Positions 27,011 to 36,969 are shown, counted from the first letter of the stretch. The stretch is 64,000 bases of DNA from Sphingobacterium detergens (GCF_003610355.1 NZ_RAPY01000002.1:124001-188000), one strand, 5' to 3'. Program-made: numbers and translations. The notes: generated by a model from the letters alone, not told the origin.

Positions 27011-27883
27011 TTAACGGTTAATCCATTTTTTGAATGCTGCAACTTTGGTTTCGCTGACTGCAATCAAATCTTTAAACTCTGGAAGTACACCTAGCTCCAA
27101 ACGGGCACCACTTGGTTTGATTTCTTTACAGGATGAAAAACAGATTATCATTTGCCTGTTTATCCTGAAGAAGTCTGTGGGATCAAGTCCAGCTTCCAGC
27201 TCATCGAGAGGGATATTAATGTCAAAAGTTTCTCCATCTTTTTTACGAAGAAAATTCTGTTTCTGTTCTCGGAAAAAATAGGCTATTTCTTCAATTGGAA
27301 CAGGTATGCTTTTTGTAATTGTGTGGACCAAGATTACTCTCTTATATCCCGGCGAAGTAATAATATAATCGGGCTTCTTTTCAAGATTCTCATAATTTTT
27401 CGTACTGCGTTCTATATCATCACGCGGCCAAAATGAGGCAACCAGGTAATAAAGGAAATAATAAATATTAGCTAGAAAAATAAGCAAGAGAATTACAGGA
27501 AAGTCGCTATCGAAATAGGGTGTCTCTTGAATTTTATATCCATACATGCTAAAATAAACCCATGCCAAGAGTACGGCAATTACGGCAGGTGGGGCTACAC
27601 CTAAGAGAATTTGTGCTACAACTCTTTTATTAGTATCATGAAACCAATCTAATCTGGCATCAAGATACCTGGTGATCATCCAAATGTAGTACAAAACCAG
27701 AAAAGCAATTACAAAACTTGCGATTAATGCATTGTAATAATCAAAATGTTTTATAATGTTACTTATCTCTTCACTATCACCATAAACTACTATAAAGTGT
27801 GCTGCAAAGAGAGACAAAAATACCCTCTTAAAAATATCATTATACTCAGGTCTGTTTTCATTCGTATAAGCACTGTTTTCCAT
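27011..27883 (-). CDS. Membrane-anchored LytTR transcription regulator
   Basis: This is a 290-aa protein with about four hydrophobic segments in residues 18-150 (for example SFVIAFLVLYYIWMI and VILLLIFLANIYYFLYYLV). A linker follows, then a C-terminal LytTR DNA-binding domain at about 185-290 with ILVHTITKSIPVPIEEIAYFF and DFFRINRQMIICFSSCKEI. There is no receiver domain. In Bacteroidota such membrane LytTR proteins are thought to regulate locally without a cognate kinase. Its stop is 280 nt upstream of rteC on the same strand, so it may belong to the element or control it. Confidence 0.85.
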   Translation of the reverse strand: MENSAYTNENRPEYNDIFKRVFLSLFAAHFIVVYGDSEEISNIIKHFDYYNALIASFVIAFLVLYYIWMITRYLDARLDWFHDTNKRVVAQILLGVAPPAVIAVLLAWVYFSMYGYKIQETPYFDSDFPVILLLIFLANIYYFLYYLVASFWPRDDIERSTKNYENLEKKPDYIITSPGYKRVILVHTITKSIPVPIEEIAYFFREQKQNFLRKKDGETFDINIPLDELEAGLDPTDFFRINRQMIICFSSCKEIKPSGARLELGVLPEFKDLIAVSETKVAAFKKWINR

Positions 27884-27982
27884 AATCCGCTGAAGATTTC
27901 CTTAATCCATAACATGCTGATATCTTCAAAGTTAGTAATTTTTTATTATATTAGAATTATATAATTTAATAAATGAGTTAAT

Positions 27983-28330
27983 ATGGAGCAAGTAAGTTTT
28001 ACACCAGTCGGTATCGCTTTGAAACAGCATGAGCTTTACGGATTGGATGACAATTTATTATTTGAGCAGGCAACAAATTTGAGAAATGACATTATAGGCT
28101 GGTCTATGGAAAATTTCATTTTAGATGATAGGCAGATAGATTGGATGAATCAACAAGATGATAGTTTTACGATTGAATTTTCAAAAACGATTTCAGATGG
28201 TCTGATTGGAAGATACGATTTCAATATCCAATTTTCAGGGCCATCAGAAGTTTGGAAAAGTAAAAGGGTAAGTGCCAAAGCAAGTGGTCCTGTTAAAACC
28301 ATAGACATATTTGTGGAAAAATATCCTTAA
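27983..28330 (+). CDS. Small hypothetical protein
   Basis: This 115-aa soluble protein starts at ATG 27983. It contains no domain I recognise. It has an acidic N-terminal helix region, a central VDWMNQQDDSFTIEF-like strand pattern (residues 56-70) and a KTIDIFVEKYP end. It is divergent from the LytTR gene, with only about 100 bp between them, so both may share a regulatory region. It is included because of normal start context and codon use. Confidence 0.6.
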   Translation: MEQVSFTPVGIALKQHELYGLDDNLLFEQATNLRNDIIGWSMENFILDDRQIDWMNQQDDSFTIEFSKTISDGLIGRYDFNIQFSGPSEVWKSKRVSAKASGPVKTIDIFVEKYP

Positions 28331-28501
28331 TCTAATTCGCGTAGGGGGGATGTTTATTTCTGACAAATTGTTTTTTTAATTACAATAGAAGAAAGCCGTA
28401 ATAAATTATCAGCATTTAAACCGTGTCTGATTATGTATCATTTTTTTTTCTTGCAAACGGAAAATATTTTGCTGACATTAGTTCAACCCAAAACTTGAAT
28501 A

Positions 28502-29110
28502 ATGATTATCAAAGGCCATGAGCTAGAAGACGAACAAGCCCTATTATCCCGGCTTAAAAAAGGAAGCTACGAAGCCTTTGAGGAAGTCTATGGCCGATAT
28601 AACCGCCAACTCGCAGGTAACCTTATGAAGCTCCTAAAAAACAGGGAAATGGTTGGCGAAGCACTTCAGGAAATTTTTATGCGCCTTTGGAATAATCGAG
28701 AAAAAATTAATCCTGAAAAACCAATAAAGGCATATCTGTTTCGTATCGGTGAAAACCTTGTATATGATGCATTCAGAAAAGCTTCCCGAGACGAAAAAAT
28801 GAGGGCCTACTTTATGGCTTTTACTACTGAGGCTTATGAGCATATTGAGAAGGCGTTGTTTGAACAGGAAAACCGCCAGATGCTTTATGATGCCATTGAT
28901 CAGTTGCCACCGCAGCGCCGAAAAGTCTATAGCCTTTGTAAACTTGAAGAAAAAAACTATAAAGAAATAAGTGAACTACTTGGCATTTCAACTGCGGCTG
29001 TAAACGCTCATGTTACCAAAGCAAATGCATTCCTGAAAGAATACTTCAGCACACATCCAAGTCTTCCGGCAATTATTACGGCTACTATACTTCTAAATAG
29101 CCTTTCATAG
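28502..29110 (+). CDS. ECF RNA polymerase sigma-70 factor
   Basis: This is a 202-aa sigma factor of the Bacteroidota FecI-like/ECF type. Region 2 is at about residues 10-85 (YEAFEEVYGRYNRQL...EALQEIFMRLWNNRE...AYLFRIGENLVYDAFRK). Region 4 is at about 135-185 (LPPQRRKVYSLCKLEEKNYKEISELLGISTAAVN, as landmarks). It is followed by a FecR anti-sigma and a SusC with an STN signalling domain, the classic cell-surface signalling trio. It therefore likely drives transcription of the SusC-SusD-TlpA block when the receptor binds its ligand. Confidence 0.9.
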   Translation: MIIKGHELEDEQALLSRLKKGSYEAFEEVYGRYNRQLAGNLMKLLKNREMVGEALQEIFMRLWNNREKINPEKPIKAYLFRIGENLVYDAFRKASRDEKMRAYFMAFTTEAYEHIEKALFEQENRQMLYDAIDQLPPQRRKVYSLCKLEEKNYKEISELLGISTAAVNAHVTKANAFLKEYFSTHPSLPAIITATILLNSLS

Positions 29111-29266
29111 GTATATTCCAACACTATATGGCTATTAAATATTTGGATGACAATAAAATTAAGTAGCTGTAAATGAGTTGTCTAAAATTTTAGTTGAAGA
29201 AAATATAGATTACAGGTATTATTATTTTTCTGTTGAACGTATAGGCTTATAAAAAGGAGATAAATT

Positions 29267-30430
29267 GTGAAAGCCAATGCCTATATACGATCCTTATTTG
29301 AAAAATTTATTTCAGATAAAATCAGCGAAAGTGAACTTCAGCAGCTACTTGACCACTTTGGTGCAAAGGAGAATGACGAATCAATCATGGAGCAGATTCG
29401 TCATGTCCTGGAATCTGAATATCAGCCTGTAGATAATAACATAACACAAATTGGCGAAGAAGTAAAATTAAAGCTGGACGCACAATTACGACCAAAAGAA
29501 AAACGAATCTGGCTCTATCTTGCAGCAGCAGCTATCTTACTGGCAATAAGTATTGCAGCAATTTACGTTTTTGATCTCGGTAAAATTCCGCAAAACGATA
29601 CCATACAAACTGTACAGCAACAAATACAACCGGGAACTGATAAGGCTGTACTTATCCTTTCTGATGGTCGCAGAGTGTCACTTACGGATAGTACCAATTC
29701 TTTAATTAAAAATAGCTCAGGAGAAAATATCGCTCAGGTCATAGACGGTACACTCAGTTACGTTTCTGGCAATAGGAACATTAAAACTGATGTATCGGCC
29801 TACAACACTATATTGGTACCTAAAGGTGGACAGTATAAAGTAATATTGCCCGATGGCAGTAAAGCCTGGCTTAATTCAGGATCATCCCTTCGATATCCGG
29901 TTAGTTTCGGTACGCAAACAAGGATTATGGAATTGAGTGGAGAGGGTTATTTTGACGTTGTAAAAAATAAAAAGTTACCATTTACTGTAAAGTCCTCAAC
30001 GCTGGAGGTTACGGCACTGGGTACGCAGTTTAACGTCATTACCTATTCCAATGAACCGTATGGAGCAGCCACTTTGGTAGAAGGTTCCTTACGCGTTTCA
30101 GACACTAAATCACAGAAAACAGTTTTAATTACTCCAGGTGAACAAGCGTTTTCAACAGCCGGTAATTTAAAAGTGCGTAAGGTCAATACCTATGAATTAA
30201 CTGCGTGGAAAGATGGTCTTTTTGTGATCAGCAAAGCGGGGTTGGACGAAGTTATGAGACAGGTGGAGCGTTGGTACAATGTAACTATAGAGGTAAAATT
30301 GCCGGAGACTGCAAATACTTTCTCCGGAGAGTTTCCCCGGAACATTGCACTTGCAGATTTTCTTCAATCATTGGAGAGGGCAACTGGCATAAAATTTAAA
30401 ATCGAAGGAAGGAGGATTGTCGGTAGATAA
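29267..30430 (+). CDS. FecR-type anti-sigma factor
   Basis: This is a 387-aa protein starting at GTG 29267, supported by an AAGGAGA ribosome-binding site 7 nt upstream. Residues 1-80 are cytoplasmic and hold the sigma factor. One transmembrane segment follows at 81-102 (IWLYLAAAAILLAISIAAIY). The periplasmic FecR domain is at about 180-280 (VPKGGQYKVILPDGSKAWLNSGS). A C-terminal DUF4974 domain is at about 315-385 (DEVMRQVERWYNVTIEV). It transmits the state of the SusC STN domain to the sigma factor. It is 156 nt downstream of the sigma gene and 137 nt upstream of susC. Confidence 0.92.
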   Translation: MKANAYIRSLFEKFISDKISESELQQLLDHFGAKENDESIMEQIRHVLESEYQPVDNNITQIGEEVKLKLDAQLRPKEKRIWLYLAAAAILLAISIAAIYVFDLGKIPQNDTIQTVQQQIQPGTDKAVLILSDGRRVSLTDSTNSLIKNSSGENIAQVIDGTLSYVSGNRNIKTDVSAYNTILVPKGGQYKVILPDGSKAWLNSGSSLRYPVSFGTQTRIMELSGEGYFDVVKNKKLPFTVKSSTLEVTALGTQFNVITYSNEPYGAATLVEGSLRVSDTKSQKTVLITPGEQAFSTAGNLKVRKVNTYELTAWKDGLFVISKAGLDEVMRQVERWYNVTIEVKLPETANTFSGEFPRNIALADFLQSLERATGIKFKIEGRRIVGR

Positions 30431-30462
30431 GAGAAGAGATGTGTTTAAATATGTTTATGTCT

Positions 30463-30504
30463 TGGCATAAGTAAGCCGGAAGTTAGCGCTTCCGGCTAAT
30501 GCCA
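30463..30504 (+). promoter_or_regulatory. Two-tier hairpin between FecR and SusC genes
   Basis: The inner stem AGCCGGAAG/CTTCCGGCT (9 bp, loop TTAGCG) is nested in an outer TGGCAT/ATGCCA stem. There is no T-tract. It may be an RNA processing or stabilising element that uncouples regulator and receptor expression. Confidence 0.55.
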
Positions 30505-30567
30505 GGGTTAAAAAAAGAGTACCGTTCAAAGCAAACTAATTTTAAATCCTAACTAAGAAACAAAAGT

Positions 30568-33500
30568 ATGAATTATAAAATTCATCGAAGAACAATGCAC
30601 AAAAATAAGTGCATAACGATCAGGTGCCTGGGAGGGCCTGAGAAATATGGTCTGAACAGCTGGTTTAGATTCATCTTCCTGATAATATTTTTTACATTTC
30701 TTTACCTGGCGGCATCTGCACAAAAAGTCAGCGTAAATGTAACAGACAGACCATTAAAAGAGGTATTACAATCACTCCGTCAACAAAGCGGTTATGCCTT
30801 TATCTTCAATGATCAGCTGATGGCCAAGGCCAAACCTGTGACATTAAATGTAAAGGCTAAAGAAATTCTGGAAGTATTACCACTCACTTTTAAAGGACAA
30901 CCTTTAGGATACGAGATCAATGGAAAAGTAATAACCGTTATCCCATCCGAACCATCAAAAACAATTATAAGAAAAGAGGAGCGACAAATCAAAGGCCAGG
31001 TAGTGGATAGTTTGAGGCGACCACTAGCGAATGTAACGGTAAGAATCAAAAATACTGATCAGGTTGCTCTTTCAGATAATTCAGGAAACTTCAGTATTTC
31101 GGATATTCCAATTGATGGCATACTTGCTTTAAGTTTATTGGGTTATCGGGGAGTGGAAATAAAGAAACCATACAATGGTCTAGTGGTTACGATGCAAGCA
31201 TTCGAGGGCATGTTGTCTGAAGCTGTAGTAAATGTAAACACCGGGTATCAAAGTATCCCTAAAGAACGTGCAACTGGCTCCTTCATATTACTGGACAACA
31301 ATGCGATTAATAAACGTGTTTCTACAAATATACTAGATCGTCTTGAAGGAAATGTCCCAGGACTACTTTTCAATAAGAACACATCAAGTAGTGCCGATGG
31401 CGGTATTGATATTAATATCCGCGGCCACAGTACTTTATTTGCAAATGATCAGCCATTAATTGTGGTTGACAATTTTCCTTACGATGGGGATATCAGAAAT
31501 ATTAACCCGAACGATGTTGAGACGATAACTGTCCTCAAAGATGCAGCAGCAACAAGCATATGGGGTGTTCGTTCAGGTAATGGTGTAATAGTAATAACAA
31601 CAAAAAAAGGCATCTTAGGTAAACCGTTAAGCATAGAATTTAATACCAATCTTACCATCGGCGCAAAACCTGATTTATACTATAAGCCTATGGAAGAGAT
31701 TGCAGCTACGGATCGAGTGGATATTGAACATATGCTGTATGACAAGGGGTTTTATAATGCTGACCTTACTAGCACTAACTTCCCTAACATACCATACACG
31801 GTGGTTGTATGGGAGAGATTACGAAAAGGAATCATCAACGAACAGGAAAGTATTGGGCAGATCAACTTGCTTAGAAATAGCGATGTAAGAAGAGACCTCA
31901 ACAAATACTTTTACAATCAAAGTATAAATCAACAGTATGCCATAAATTTTAAGGGAGGAGGCCCCAAAAGCGATTACTATATTTCAATTGGGTATGATCA
32001 CAATCGTCCAAGCCAGAGCGGATTTAAAAACGAAAGATTTAATCTTTCCTCAAACACTAATTTCTATCCAACGGATAAGCTTACACTCTCGGCAGGTATA
32101 AATTTTACGAATACCAGCGCACAATCAAACAGTGTTTTGTCCGAACTCAACACCCTTAAAACATCAGGTACACTTCCTGTTTATACTGATCTGGTAGATG
32201 ATATTACTGGAATGTCTAAAATCGTTACAAGGAGTTATAGTCCGTTTTACTTGGATACATTAAGTGGTTCAGGTTTTAAGGATTGGCGTTATAGGCCTTA
32301 TGATGAATTAAGCATGGCCGATGCCGATAATAAGCAAATTCATAATAAACTGAATTTCGGTGCTAGCTATAAAATAATAGATGGTCTAATTACATCCTTG
32401 AAATATCAGTTTGAAAAAGGAACTTCAAATTTTGACACCTATAACGACCCTGATACGTATTACACCAGGAATCTGATTAACCGCTTTCATGCTCCGGAAA
32501 CAGCAGTGCAGTACCCTGTTCCCGATGCAGGGGGCATACTTAACAGCAGTATTTCTGAAATGAGATCAAACCGTCTGAGATTTCAAACGGATTACTCTAA
32601 ATCGTTTAATGAACATAAGATTTTTGCAATTGCCGGAGCAGAAGTGAGTGAGACAATTACGGAAAGTAAAGCCAATACATTCTATGGTTACAACAAGGAA
32701 AATTCTTCCATGATCAACGTAGATTATACCACGGTTTTTCCGACAAACCCAGGGAATTCATCCTTAATCCCTAATATAAATAATATCGGAAAATTTACAG
32801 ACAGGTACATTTCTTATTTCAGCAATGCAAGCTATTCTTTCAAGGATAAATATGTATTGTCACTAAGTGGTAGAATTGACAAATCAAATCTATTCGGTGT
32901 GAAAACTAATCAAAAAGCTTCACCATTATATTCTGCAGGCCTATCATGGGAATTTTCAAAGGAACCATTCTATAATTTAAAATTTCTTCCTTATGGTAAG
33001 TTAAGGGTAACGTATGGATATAACGGCAATATCGACAAAAGCGTTTCAGCTTATAATACGTTTTTGACAGTTAGTGATCCTTTCTATTATGGAAATACCA
33101 GAGGCGTTATTCAAAGGCCAGGAAACGATCAGCTAAGGTGGGAGAAAGTTCGTGTTATAAATTTAGGGTATGATTTTGCAACGTTAAAAAACAGGGTTAC
33201 GGGAAGCATTGAATTTTATTATAAAAGGGGTATTGATCTTTTTGGAATTTCATCTTTACCGGGTTCTACCGGGTTCACGACTTTTTACGGAAATACGGCG
33301 AGTACCTCTACTAAAGGCTTTGACATAAACATTACATCGGCAAATGTAAAAACTGGAAAGTTTAACTGGATATCAAACCTGCAACTTAGCAGGGCATTAG
33401 ATATCGTTACGGATTATGGCAGGGAGGAGTTAGCGATATCCTATATCAATGGAATTAGATCGAGCATAGTTCAACCCCTCGTTGGAAAACCGTTATTTTC

Positions 33501-34128
33501 TGTTTATAGTTATCGTTGGGCAGGCTTATCTCCAGATAATGGAGATCCCCGGGGATTTATTGACGGAGAAATCAGCAGCGATTGGGGTTCCATTATAAGT
33601 TCAACAACAGTACAGAATATGGTTTACAATGGACCTGCAAGGCCAACATTCTTTGGGTCATTTAGAAATACTTTTAGCTATAAACAACTTTCTATTTCTG
33701 CAAATATGATTTTTAAACTTAATTATTATTACAGAAAATCATCCATTAGCTATGCTGGACTTTACAGTGGGGGCGGAAATACTGATTATTACAAACGATG
33801 GCAAAAACCTGGTGATGAATTAAATACTAATGTGCCTTCTCAGCAATTACCCCCTGTAACTACGAGCAGGGAAGACTTCTATTTATACTCTGAAGCAAAT
33901 ATCGAGAAAGGCGATCATATCAGAATTCAAGATATCACGCTGCAATATGACTGGAATCTTAAAAAAAATTCTCAAAACTTTGGCATCCAAAAAATTCAAT
34001 TCTATGGCTATATAAATAATGTTGGTATCATCTGGAGGGCAAATAAGAGTGGAACAGACCCGGATGTATATATTGGCGGATATCAGGCACCGAAGTCATT
34101 CTCACTAGGTGCGAAAGTTACATTTTAG
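30568..34128 (+). CDS. SusC/RagA-type TonB-dependent receptor with STN domain
   Basis: This is an 1186-aa outer-membrane receptor. After a positively charged N-terminus and a hydrophobic signal (about 33-51), an STN domain spans about 54-125 (LKEVLQSLRQQSGYAF). A carboxypeptidase-regulatory-like domain follows at about 140-210 (IKGQVVDSLRRPLANVTVRI). The plug spans about 230-350 (RATGSFILLD...VETITVLKDAAATSIWGVRSGNGVIVITTKKG), and the 22-strand-type barrel extends to the terminal aromatic (KVTF). The STN domain links it to the upstream FecR/sigma pair. The ligand is unknown; peptide or glycan uptake are both possible. It is 11 nt from susD. Confidence 0.93.
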   Translation: MNYKIHRRTMHKNKCITIRCLGGPEKYGLNSWFRFIFLIIFFTFLYLAASAQKVSVNVTDRPLKEVLQSLRQQSGYAFIFNDQLMAKAKPVTLNVKAKEILEVLPLTFKGQPLGYEINGKVITVIPSEPSKTIIRKEERQIKGQVVDSLRRPLANVTVRIKNTDQVALSDNSGNFSISDIPIDGILALSLLGYRGVEIKKPYNGLVVTMQAFEGMLSEAVVNVNTGYQSIPKERATGSFILLDNNAINKRVSTNILDRLEGNVPGLLFNKNTSSSADGGIDINIRGHSTLFANDQPLIVVDNFPYDGDIRNINPNDVETITVLKDAAATSIWGVRSGNGVIVITTKKGILGKPLSIEFNTNLTIGAKPDLYYKPMEEIAATDRVDIEHMLYDKGFYNADLTSTNFPNIPYTVVVWERLRKGIINEQESIGQINLLRNSDVRRDLNKYFYNQSINQQYAINFKGGGPKSDYYISIGYDHNRPSQSGFKNERFNLSSNTNFYPTDKLTLSAGINFTNTSAQSNSVLSELNTLKTSGTLPVYTDLVDDITGMSKIVTRSYSPFYLDTLSGSGFKDWRYRPYDELSMADADNKQIHNKLNFGASYKIIDGLITSLKYQFEKGTSNFDTYNDPDTYYTRNLINRFHAPETAVQYPVPDAGGILNSSISEMRSNRLRFQTDYSKSFNEHKIFAIAGAEVSETITESKANTFYGYNKENSSMINVDYTTVFPTNPGNSSLIPNINNIGKFTDRYISYFSNASYSFKDKYVLSLSGRIDKSNLFGVKTNQKASPLYSAGLSWEFSKEPFYNLKFLPYGKLRVTYGYNGNIDKSVSAYNTFLTVSDPFYYGNTRGVIQRPGNDQLRWEKVRVINLGYDFATLKNRVTGSIEFYYKRGIDLFGISSLPGSTGFTTFYGNTASTSTKGFDINITSANVKTGKFNWISNLQLSRALDIVTDYGREELAISYINGIRSSIVQPLVGKPLFSVYSYRWAGLSPDNGDPRGFIDGEISSDWGSIISSTTVQNMVYNGPARPTFFGSFRNTFSYKQLSISANMIFKLNYYYRKSSISYAGLYSGGGNTDYYKRWQKPGDELNTNVPSQQLPPVTTSREDFYLYSEANIEKGDHIRIQDITLQYDWNLKKNSQNFGIQKIQFYGYINNVGIIWRANKSGTDPDVYIGGYQAPKSFSLGAKVTF

Positions 34129-34139
34129 AAGAAACGGAC

Positions 34140-35519
34140 ATGAAAACAAACAGACTTTTTTATATCACAATTGGAATGCTACTAATATTTTGCAGTTGTA
34201 GCAAAGAAAACGACTTTTTAGATCAAAAGCCTGATCAATCATTGGTATTACCTTCGAGTTTGAGTGATTATGAAACCTTATTAAACAGCACTACTGTATT
34301 TAATCGCTTTGTAGATCCTGCTATGGGTTCAGCATCCGCAGATGAGTATTATTTGCCAGAAGGTACTTTTAATTCCTTTTCAACTTCATCCTACAGGAAT
34401 CTTTATACCTGGCAAAAGGATATCTATGTAGGCGAGAGTACGATGGATGGAGAGTGGAATAAACCTTATTTACAGGTTTATTATTGCAATATTATTCTTG
34501 AAGGCATTCAAACATTAGCCATTCCTGCTTCTGAAAAAGAGACTTTTAATAGAATCAAGGGAAGTGCATTATTTTTTAGGGCATGGGCTTTTTATAATCT
34601 TGTTCAAACCTTTGCAGCACCTTATAATAAAGAATCGGCAACTACTGATCCGGGAATACCCATAAAGTTAAGCTCAGATATCAATGCAAGGCCACCACGG
34701 TCGACAGTAGCAGAAACATATAAACAAATTATAACCGATCTAGAAATAGCACTGGAACTTTTGCCGGTTATTAATAGATTTAAGACCCAACCTTCGGTCA
34801 TAGCAACTCTCGGATTCTTGTCCAGAATTCATTTGGCTATGAGAAATTATGAGGAAGCAATGAATTATTCAAATAAGTTCCTGGTAAAGTTTAGCATGCT
34901 TAGTGACTTTAATCAATTTGCCAGCAATCGTACACTTTCGTTACATACAACGTTTTTAGATGAGGATGTTTTCCATACAACGATAAGTACATCGTCGCCC
35001 TCAAGCAGAAGTAACGCACGTATTGATCCGGTTTTTTACAAGAGTTATAATGAAAAGGACCTTAGAAGAACATTATTTTTTAGGTCAAGCGGTGGCGAAA
35101 TTCTATATAAAGGGAGTTATGACCAATATGGCTATCCCTACAGTGGAATTGCCACCGATGAAATTATGCTTAACAGAGCAGAGTGTTATGCAAGGGATGG
35201 AAAATTAGAACTAGCGTTTAAGGACTTAAATAGCCTGCTGATCAAAAGATGGGCGGTAGGAACGTTCGTTCCCTTATCTGCCGCAACGCGAGATCAGGCG
35301 TTAAGACTTATATTATCTGAACGAAAAAAAGAACTCTTATTTAGGGGGACACGCTGGAATGACCTTCGTCGGCTAAATCAGGAGGATGAATTCAAAACAA
35401 CTTTGTCTCGCACTATTAGTGGTCAAACCTATACACTTCCTCCCAATGATCCCAGGTATATATTTCTGATACCGCTATCAGAAGTACAGCAAACAAATAT
35501 TTCACAAAATTTGAGATAA
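34140..35519 (+). CDS. SusD/RagB-type surface lipoprotein
   Basis: This 459-aa lipoprotein has a lipobox-like LLIFCSCSKE (Cys at 18 or 20). SusD features include FLDQKPDQSLVLPSSLSDYETLLN at the start of the mature protein, helical TPR-like segments (FFRAWAFYNLVQTFA) and the C-terminal RGTRWNDLRRLN motif. SusD proteins lid the SusC channel and bind ligand at the surface. This one is shorter than typical glycan SusD proteins (about 500-600 aa) and resembles those of SusCD pairs with TlpA/peptide-associated partners. Confidence 0.9.
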   Translation: MKTNRLFYITIGMLLIFCSCSKENDFLDQKPDQSLVLPSSLSDYETLLNSTTVFNRFVDPAMGSASADEYYLPEGTFNSFSTSSYRNLYTWQKDIYVGESTMDGEWNKPYLQVYYCNIILEGIQTLAIPASEKETFNRIKGSALFFRAWAFYNLVQTFAAPYNKESATTDPGIPIKLSSDINARPPRSTVAETYKQIITDLEIALELLPVINRFKTQPSVIATLGFLSRIHLAMRNYEEAMNYSNKFLVKFSMLSDFNQFASNRTLSLHTTFLDEDVFHTTISTSSPSSRSNARIDPVFYKSYNEKDLRRTLFFRSSGGEILYKGSYDQYGYPYSGIATDEIMLNRAECYARDGKLELAFKDLNSLLIKRWAVGTFVPLSAATRDQALRLILSERKKELLFRGTRWNDLRRLNQEDEFKTTLSRTISGQTYTLPPNDPRYIFLIPLSEVQQTNISQNLR

Positions 35520-35528
35520 ACAATAATT

Positions 35529-36929
35529 ATGAAAATTGTAAAAACACTAATGATAATTATGCATATAGTTACGCAGAGTATCATTTGCATAGCCTTTACA
35601 CTATCTAAAACAAGTGCACAGGAAAAAATTACGATATCTCGCGCATTAATTCCTGATAAGGAAAACCTACAAATCGAAATTTATAATTTGGGTATTTCCG
35701 ACCGGAGAACTAACACGTTTGTTAAAGCAGAAGACGATGGCACAAATATGGTATTTGACATGGAACAAGTAAAGCAACCAACCTATTTTAAAATAAATGG
35801 TGTGGATAAACGATTATCTGAATGCCTATTTTTACTTAGCCCGAATGATAATATCTCAATCGTAAACGAAGTTGGTAAGATTAGTTTTTTAGGCAATAAT
35901 GCACTGGTTTATGAATGCATTTATAAACAGCATGAAATGAGTGAAATTTTCATGAAAGCCCACCCCGCACCTGATACATCTAGCGAGAGTCTTTTCCAAA
36001 ATCTTAAGTATAATTTTATACTGGCTAAAAAGAAAGAATCAATCATTGAATCTTACGAAGGAAAAATTCCTACCAACTTAAAGGGGATGCTATTAGCTGA
36101 TTTGCGTTATGGGCAATTGAGCTATTATTATTCATTATTAAAACTGAAATCTGTGGATAAAAACCAAAGTGAAAAGTTTCTTTCAAATATTTATAAACCA
36201 GATACAGCATTTGATAATAGCTTATTGTTTGCCTACCCAAGTTTTGTGATAAACAAATATGAGTATGAGCAATTAAAACTCGATAGAAAGATCGATATTA
36301 AGTCCGCCTTAAATTTCTTAGAGCAGAATTTTAAAGGAAGAAGTCAGCAACAGATAATGGCTTATTTATTGTCAACCAGGCTAAGATCGCAAATAATTGA
36401 TAGTGTTGAATATGAGCATTTTCTTTCCTACGCTGATGCCGATTTTATTTTTCATTTTAAAGAATATACTAAGGGGAGAGTTTCAGGTTCCTTTGCATCA
36501 GATTTTAAACTGAATGGCGTAGATGGAAACAGTTATTCTCTTAAAGATTTTAGAGGCAAAGTTATTGTAATGGACTTTTGGTTTACTGGATGCGGTGCCT
36601 GCAGGTTATTAAATCCAATTTTGGAACAAGCTTCCCAAAAAATGAGAAATGAGCGTGTTGCTTTTTTAAGCATTTCGATTGATAAAAAGAAAGAGATTTG
36701 GGAGAAGAGTTTAAAGGGCAACAAATATAGTTTTCCGGGAGCAATTAAATTATACACAGAAGGATTGGGAGATAAACATCCAATAATTAGCGACTACAAC
36801 ATTAAAGGGTATCCTACAGTTGTCATTATTTCACCTGAAGGTAAGCTATTACCTCTACCTGTAAATCCAAGATCCGATAAAGCAGAAAGTCTTCTAGCAG
36901 TTATAAATAGTGCACTTTTGAATCAATAA
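35529..36929 (+). CDS. TlpA-like thiol-disulfide oxidoreductase
   Basis: This is a 466-aa exported protein. It has a signal peptide in the first 30 residues, a long N-terminal region (30-310) of the kind found in Bacteroidota TlpA-DUF4369-like proteins, and a C-terminal thioredoxin fold from about 320 (SDFKLNGVDGNSYSLKDFRGKVIVMDFW). The CGAC active site is C355/C358, with a cis-Pro loop in IKGYPTVVII. It likely reduces or isomerises disulfides in the periplasm. It is 9 nt downstream of susD and ends the plus-strand operon at the 36933-36964 terminator. Confidence 0.9.
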   Translation: MKIVKTLMIIMHIVTQSIICIAFTLSKTSAQEKITISRALIPDKENLQIEIYNLGISDRRTNTFVKAEDDGTNMVFDMEQVKQPTYFKINGVDKRLSECLFLLSPNDNISIVNEVGKISFLGNNALVYECIYKQHEMSEIFMKAHPAPDTSSESLFQNLKYNFILAKKKESIIESYEGKIPTNLKGMLLADLRYGQLSYYYSLLKLKSVDKNQSEKFLSNIYKPDTAFDNSLLFAYPSFVINKYEYEQLKLDRKIDIKSALNFLEQNFKGRSQQQIMAYLLSTRLRSQIIDSVEYEHFLSYADADFIFHFKEYTKGRVSGSFASDFKLNGVDGNSYSLKDFRGKVIVMDFWFTGCGACRLLNPILEQASQKMRNERVAFLSISIDKKKEIWEKSLKGNKYSFPGAIKLYTEGLGDKHPIISDYNIKGYPTVVIISPEGKLLPLPVNPRSDKAESLLAVINSALLNQ

Positions 36930-36932
36930 AAA

Positions 36933-36964
36933 AATCCGGGACCAAAATAAGATGGCCCCGGATT
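36933..36964. terminator. Bidirectional terminator between tlpA-like gene and small exported peptide
   Basis: 8-bp arms AATCCGGG / CCCGGATT are flanked by an A-run on the left (T-run on the minus strand). It serves the convergent genes ending at 36929 (+) and 36970 (-). Confidence 0.7.
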
Positions 36965-36969
36965 GTAAA

